Positions 60,027 through 64,000 of a stretch of 64,000 nt of DNA are shown here, piece by piece. The stretch's first letter is position 1, and the number at the start of each line of letters is the position of its first letter. The notes below the pieces were generated by a model. That model had not been told where the DNA came from, ran no database searches, and saw nothing but the letters and a program-made list of their open reading frames with translations. Both the position numbers and the translations under genes were made by a program. Source of the DNA: JAZRGE01 sp045644025 (GTDB lineage Bacteria > Bacillota > Clostridia > Oscillospirales > Acutalibacteraceae); assembly GCA_045644025.1 (NCBI GenBank), contig JAZRGE010000080.1, positions 1 to 64,000 of the forward strand, written 5' to 3'.

Positions 60027-61473
60027 ATTCATTATAAAACTCTTTTATTCTTGCCTTGCGCTCCAGCATTTCCTCAAAACGCGCAATATATTCATAAGGG
60101 TATTTTAGATTAAACACTCGCTCGATGGTGTTCTCGCCGTATCTCCTAAGTTTAGTCACGGCCGATGCACCGCAGCCTAAGATCGTGTGGGTCTCGTCCA
60201 TTATATAAACATTGTAGAGCCCTTCGTAACCCTGCTTGGCATAGCCCACGTTTTCTAAGTTGCCCACAGTCTTGCTCTGGCGATACATATAATAGGGATT
60301 AAGCCCCATTTCGGGCAACTGCTTCACAGCGAAATCCACCATTTCATCGGCCGCCGATTCGGCGCGGTAATCCTGAGCGGTGAGCCTGGATGCACGCTTC
60401 ATGGCAAGGGCGTGCACCGTGATCTCTTCGGGCTCCAGCGCGGCTATCTGCAAAAGGCTTTCCTTGAAGCTTTCGGGAGTATCCAACGGCAAGCCGGCGA
60501 TAACATCCATATTAATATTCTCAAAGCCTGCCTCGCGCGCAATGCGGAAGGCTTCGATAGTCTGTGCCGAATTGTGCTTACGCCCTATCTCGGCCAGCAC
60601 GGCATCGTTCATTGTCTGCGGATTGATGCACACCCTATCGGCGCCGCCTTGGCGGATAGCCTGCATTTTGGGCAGGGTGATCGTGTCGGGGCGGCCTGCC
60701 TCCACGGTGTATTCGCGGCAATCAGATAGATCAAAATTATCCTTCACGGCGTTCATTATATCAGTGAGCTGCTCAGGAGAAAGCACCGTGGGTGTGCCAC
60801 CGCCGATATAAACGGTTTCTATCCTTAGATTGCAATCCTTGGCAATAGCACCCGTGTGGGCAATCTCCTTGCAAAGGAGTTCTATATAATCATCTATTAA
60901 TCGCCCTGCGTTTTCCACGGAATGGGAAACAAAAGAGCAATATGCGCATCGTGTGGGGCAAAAAGGGATAGAAATATAAAGGCTGGCGGATTCGGGGCGG
61001 GAAAGAGCCGTGATTCGCTCCTCGCTCTTGTGGGTGCGAAGGCAAAGATCTGCTTTGGCCTCACTCACAAGCAGCTTATTCCTGAAATATTCCACCGCCG
61101 ATTCTTCACCCATATCGGCACAAAGGCGACCCATAAGCTTGGCAGGGCGCACGCCCGTGAGTATCCCCCAAGGTGGGCGGCGATCAAAGGCTTTGCAGAA
61201 GCATTCGAAAAGCAAAACAGCCAAGATGCGCTCAAATTCCTTCTTAGCCTCTGGCATATCGGAAGCCACGATGTTCTCGGCCGAATATTCTCTGCCGCCT
61301 ATGCGCAAAAAAGCCTTGAGCTCGGTTTCTGCACCCAAAGGATTCACCGAAACGATCGCGGCATCTTCCCCATTCTCGGGAGTGCCTACCGCAATCTTTT
61401 CGTAGGGCAGAAAGAGCATACAAAGCTTCTGCATTTCGTATTCGTAGCTATTGTTGATTAAAGAGAGTACCAT
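60025..61473 (-). CDS. hemZ: HemZ, oxygen-independent coproporphyrinogen oxidase-like radical SAM enzyme
   Basis: A 482-residue radical SAM protein. An N-terminal domain of about 160 residues typical of HemZ precedes the radical SAM core with CPTRCAYCSF (CxxxCxxC for the 4Fe-4S cluster), VYIGGGTPTVLS and the barrel motif INMDVIAGLPLD. HemZ is the clostridial and bacillar variant of HemN; whether it acts in heme synthesis here is uncertain because no other heme genes are present. Its ATG lies inside the last codons of the MBL gene (16-bp overlap). Confidence 0.93.
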   Translation of the reverse strand: MVLSLINNSYEYEMQKLCMLFLPYEKIAVGTPENGEDAAIVSVNPLGAETELKAFLRIGGREYSAENIVASDMPEAKKEFERILAVLLFECFCKAFDRRPPWGILTGVRPAKLMGRLCADMGEESAVEYFRNKLLVSEAKADLCLRTHKSEERITALSRPESASLYISIPFCPTRCAYCSFVSHSVENAGRLIDDYIELLCKEIAHTGAIAKDCNLRIETVYIGGGTPTVLSPEQLTDIMNAVKDNFDLSDCREYTVEAGRPDTITLPKMQAIRQGGADRVCINPQTMNDAVLAEIGRKHNSAQTIEAFRIAREAGFENINMDVIAGLPLDTPESFKESLLQIAALEPEEITVHALAMKRASRLTAQDYRAESAADEMVDFAVKQLPEMGLNPYYMYRQSKTVGNLENVGYAKQGYEGLYNVYIMDETHTILGCGASAVTKLRRYGENTIERVFNLKYPYEYIARFEEMLERKARIKEFYNE

Positions 61474-62093
61474 ATTTCCTCCCGAAGATAGGGATTGTGT
61501 TTCAGTTCGTTCCCCACCGTGGTGGCAGGGCCGTGGCCGGGATAAAGATTTGTTTCGGGACGAAGATCAGCTATCTTTTTGAGTGATGCCTGCATCTCGT
61601 TTATATCCGAGCCGGGAAAATCGCATCTTCCGATGCTCATATTAAAAATAGTATCACCGCAAAGAGCATCGCTGCCTGCAAGATAGATCACACCGCCTTT
61701 GGTGTGGCCGGGGGTGTGCATCACCCTTATCTGCTCTTCTCCGAGTGTGATAATATCTCCATCGGCCAGCAGAACATCTGCCTTAAAGGTGGGATGATCA
61801 AATCCGAAGCGGCTACCAAGGCTATCTTTTGCAGATTGTGTCATAAATCCGTCGGCACGGCCGATGCATATCTCGGCATTGGGGAAATACTCCTTCGCCG
61901 CCGCCACACCTCCGATATGATCGAAATGGCCGTGGGTGAGCAGGATATATTCTATTTCTAAATCGGTGGATTCACAAAAGCGGCGAAGATTGGGGCAATC
62001 CTCCCCTATATCCACCAAGGCGGCCTTTTTGCCGCTGCTCAGCACATAGCAATTAGCGGCAGAGCCGATAAGAGGCAGCAAGGATATATTCAC
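61458..62093 (-). CDS. MBL-fold metallo-hydrolase (glyoxalase II-like)
   Basis: A 211-residue metallo-beta-lactamase-fold hydrolase. The metal motif is THGHFDHIGG near residue 57, with VMHTPGHTKGGVIY, GDTIFNMSIGR and PGHGPATTVGNE further on, the YcbL/GloB-like set. The start is GTG at 62093, sharing one base with the dtd stop, with GGAGG 8 bases upstream. It is part of the relA-dtd-MBL-hemZ chain. Confidence 0.93.
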   Translation of the reverse strand: MNISLLPLIGSAANCYVLSSGKKAALVDIGEDCPNLRRFCESTDLEIEYILLTHGHFDHIGGVAAAKEYFPNAEICIGRADGFMTQSAKDSLGSRFGFDHPTFKADVLLADGDIITLGEEQIRVMHTPGHTKGGVIYLAGSDALCGDTIFNMSIGRCDFPGSDINEMQASLKKIADLRPETNLYPGHGPATTVGNELKHNPYLREEIWYSL

Positions 62094-62548
62094 TATGCCT
62101 TCCTCCAGATATCGGTGTCCATTATAAGGGTTACAGGGCCGTCGCACTGCATATCTATCACCATTTTGGCGCCGAAAACACCTGTCTCGGTGTGGATGCC
62201 ATAGGCGGAAAGCTCACCCACAAAGAATTTATAGAGCCTATCGGCTTCTTTGGGAGGCATAGCCTTATCGAAGGAAGGACGAGTACCCTTCTTCATATCT
62301 GCCGCAAGGGTGAAATTGGATACAACCACGGCCTGGCCGCCGATATCCACAATAGAACGGTTCATTTTGCCTTCGTCATCACAGAAAATGCGAAGCTGGG
62401 CAATCTTTTTGGCAAGCAGAGTTGCCTGCTCTTCTGTGTCTCCTGCCACAACTCCCAGCAGCACCAGCAGACCGTAGTCGCCGCTGCCTGCGCTATTGCC
62501 ATCGGCCACCACCGATGCCTTGAAAACTCTTTGAATAACAGCCTTCAT
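62093..62548 (-). CDS. dtd: D-aminoacyl-tRNA deacylase
   Basis: Removes D-amino acids from tRNA. The length of 151 residues is standard. It starts MKAVIQRVFKASV and contains the GPVT motif near the end (CDGPVTLIMDT). The usual SQFTL motif reads SNFTL here, a Gln-to-Asn change at a catalytic-loop position. It follows relA by 9 bp and overlaps the MBL gene, the common Firmicute relA-dtd order. Confidence 0.95.
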   Translation of the reverse strand: MKAVIQRVFKASVVADGNSAGSGDYGLLVLLGVVAGDTEEQATLLAKKIAQLRIFCDDEGKMNRSIVDIGGQAVVVSNFTLAADMKKGTRPSFDKAMPPKEADRLYKFFVGELSAYGIHTETGVFGAKMVIDMQCDGPVTLIMDTDIWRKA

Positions 62549-62557
62549 ATTTTACTC

Positions 62558-64000
62558 CTATCCGTTGGTTCGTTCTACCCTGTAAACTCCGGGTATCCTA
62601 TCCAACTTCTGGCAGATATTTTTAAGATGCTCAATATTCTCCACGCTGATGGTGAGATTGATGGTGCAGCTTCCCGAACGAAGCTCTTTGGCGCTCACGG
62701 CGTGCATTGCCACGTGCATACCCAAAAGCAGAGCCGAAACGTCGGCCAACACACCTTGGCGGTCCACAGCCGTGATCTTAATGTAGGTCTTGAAGCCCTG
62801 CTGCTTGGTGCCGCCTGTCCAATAAGCTTTTACCCAGCGCTCAGCATCGGGGCTGCCCTCGATTATCTTGGGCACGTTGCTGCACTGGCGCTTATGCACC
62901 GAAACACCGTGGCCGCGTGTGATAAAACCGATTATTTCATCCCCCGGCAAAGGCGAACAACAACGGGAAAGTTTGATAAGGCAATTATCTATGCCCTCGA
63001 TTCTAAGGCCATCGGGGCTGCCTTTAGTCTTCTTTTCTTCCTCCACATAATCGGTGATATCCATCTGCTTCTGGCTTACCATCTTCTGATAGTCTTCCTT
63101 AATGCGGGGCATTATGCGGGAAAGGATAAGTCCGCCGTAGCCGATGGCGGCAAAGAATTCATCCACACTGGTGAAGTGCTGCCTATCGGCCAGTTTCTCC
63201 AGATATTCGGGCAGCATTTCGGCAGGAATGCGCACGCCGCTGCGCAAGCATTCCTTTTCGAATTGCTCCTTACCGTCGGCAATATTTTCCGTTCTTCTCT
63301 CTTTCTTAAACCAAGAACGGATCTTGTTCCTTGCCTGGCTGGTCTTAACTATGTTCATCCAATCACGGCTGGGGCCGTGGCCTGCCTGATTGGTGGTGAG
63401 AATTTCTATGATCTGGCCCGTTTTGACTTCGTGGGTGAGAGGCACTATCTTGCCATCCACCTTGGCGCCCACCATTCGGCAACCAACCTGAGTGTGAATG
63501 GCAAAGGCGAAGTCGATAACAGTGGAGCCAACGGGCAGATTGATAACGTCTCCCTTGGGGGTAACAGCAAAAACATCCTCCTGAGAGAGATCTATCTTAA
63601 TAGACTGGAGAATATCCTCCACATCTCCTGAATCCTTCTGAGCATCCAGAATCTGGCGCACCCAGGTGAGGTGATCGTCCATATTATCCTTGCCCGAAAT
63701 ACCCTCTTTATATTTCCAATGGGCCGCAATACCGAACTCGGCTGTGTGATGCATATCCCAGGTGCGGATCTGCACTTCAAAAGGAATACCCTCTCGGCCG
63801 ATAACTGTGGTGTGAAGCGACTGATATTTATTGGGCTTGGGAGTGGATATATAATCCTTGAATCGGCCGGGAATAGGGCGATACATATCGTGAATAACAC
63901 CCAGAGCGTTGTAGCAATCGTTCACAGAATCCACGATAATTCTAACAGCGTAAACATCGTAGATCTCCTCGAAATTCTTATTCTGGGCATACATTTTTCT
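62558..64000 (-). CDS. relA: (p)ppGpp synthetase/hydrolase RelA/SpoT (N-terminus outside window)
   Basis: The last 480 or so residues of a bifunctional alarmone enzyme; the reading frame is open to the window edge. The synthetase domain (VYAVRIIVDSVNDCYNALG and PKPNKYQSLHTTVIG) comes first. A TGS domain (FAVTPKGDVINLPVGSTVIDFAFAIH, given by position about residues 165-190 of the visible part) follows, then a helical and zinc-finger-like part (CCSPLPGDEIIGFITRGHGVSVHKRQC) and an ACT domain at the end. The HD hydrolase half would lie beyond base 64000. Confidence 0.96.
   Translation of the reverse strand, partial: RKMYAQNKNFEEIYDVYAVRIIVDSVNDCYNALGVIHDMYRPIPGRFKDYISTPKPNKYQSLHTTVIGREGIPFEVQIRTWDMHHTAEFGIAAHWKYKEGISGKDNMDDHLTWVRQILDAQKDSGDVEDILQSIKIDLSQEDVFAVTPKGDVINLPVGSTVIDFAFAIHTQVGCRMVGAKVDGKIVPLTHEVKTGQIIEILTTNQAGHGPSRDWMNIVKTSQARNKIRSWFKKERRTENIADGKEQFEKECLRSGVRIPAEMLPEYLEKLADRQHFTSVDEFFAAIGYGGLILSRIMPRIKEDYQKMVSQKQMDITDYVEEEKKTKGSPDGLRIEGIDNCLIKLSRCCSPLPGDEIIGFITRGHGVSVHKRQCSNVPKIIEGSPDAERWVKAYWTGGTKQQGFKTYIKITAVDRQGVLADVSALLLGMHVAMHAVSAKELRSGSCTINLTISVENIEHLKNICQKLDRIPGVYRVERTNG

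Noticed and set aside
1..64000. CRISPR arrays, rRNA genes, restriction-modification systems, canonical toxin-antitoxin pairs
   Set aside because: No regularly spaced repeats, no rRNA-like sequence and no methylase, nuclease or typical toxin motifs were seen. The Xre-SLOG pair is kept as a separate, tentative finding.

Overview
The window looks like a chromosomal segment of an endospore-forming Clostridia bacterium, probably a gut Oscillospiraceae/Ruminococcaceae-type organism. The evidence is a set of sporulation genes (ylbJ, yqfC, yqfD, spoIIR, spoIIGA, sigE), Firmicute-type AGGAGG ribosome binding sites, a Spo0A-like box before spoIIGA, a PyrR-type attenuator, a ZTP riboswitch, a veg homologue and a dgt-dnaG-rpoD cluster. 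This assignment is inferred from gene content; no rRNA is present to confirm it.

Layout. 0-10.1 kb (all minus strand): purE-purC behind a ZTP riboswitch, then the UMP operon pyrC-carB-pyrK-pyrD-pyrF-pyrE-pyrB behind a consensus promoter and a PyrR attenuator. carA is not present, and PyrB carries a C-terminal zinc ribbon. 10.2-17.9 kb: a membrane-anchored surface protein, an unknown protein, tRNA-Val(GAC), a two-gene TauE/SafE-like transporter, a SulP/STAS anion transporter, a DUF2130 protein, veg and a cysteine desulfidase-type gene (cyuA). 17.9-19.5 kb: an AT-richer island holding one SCP-domain lipoprotein. It is bounded by copies of the lysS 3' end and of its terminator, so it looks like an insertion or duplication scar. 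19.5-30.8 kb: lysS, greA, an SDR, a DUF1846 protein, an AraC/GH31 divergent pair, a VanY-type carboxypeptidase with an unknown membrane protein, glycyl-tRNA synthetase and a small Cys-rich protein.

30.9-46.6 kb: ylbJ and divergent yqfC-yqfD, a HAD phosphatase, dgt-dnaG-rpoD, yigZ, rpmE, spoIIR behind an RBS-containing hairpin, ispE, the UPF0210/ACT pair, and a PHP-Lrp-aminotransferase operon. 46.7-57.4 kb: a carbohydrate locus with an orphan sugar-binding lipoprotein, a GH106-like enzyme, a GH2 beta-mannosidase-like enzyme, a membrane-anchored DUF5060 glycosidase-like protein and an AraC/cupin regulator. Two promoters in this locus share a near-identical 35-bp element at the same distance from the -35 box, the best evidence here for a local regulon. 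57.5-64 kb: spoIIGA-sigE, a divergent Xre/SLOG pair with twin palindromes between them, then relA(partial)-dtd-MBL-hemZ as an overlapping operon.

Most of the window is ordinary housekeeping sequence. The observations most worth following up are the lysS-flanked island, the shared CAZyme operator, the spoIIR hairpin, the Xre-SLOG module, and the zinc-ribbon ATCase in an operon without visible pyrI or carA.
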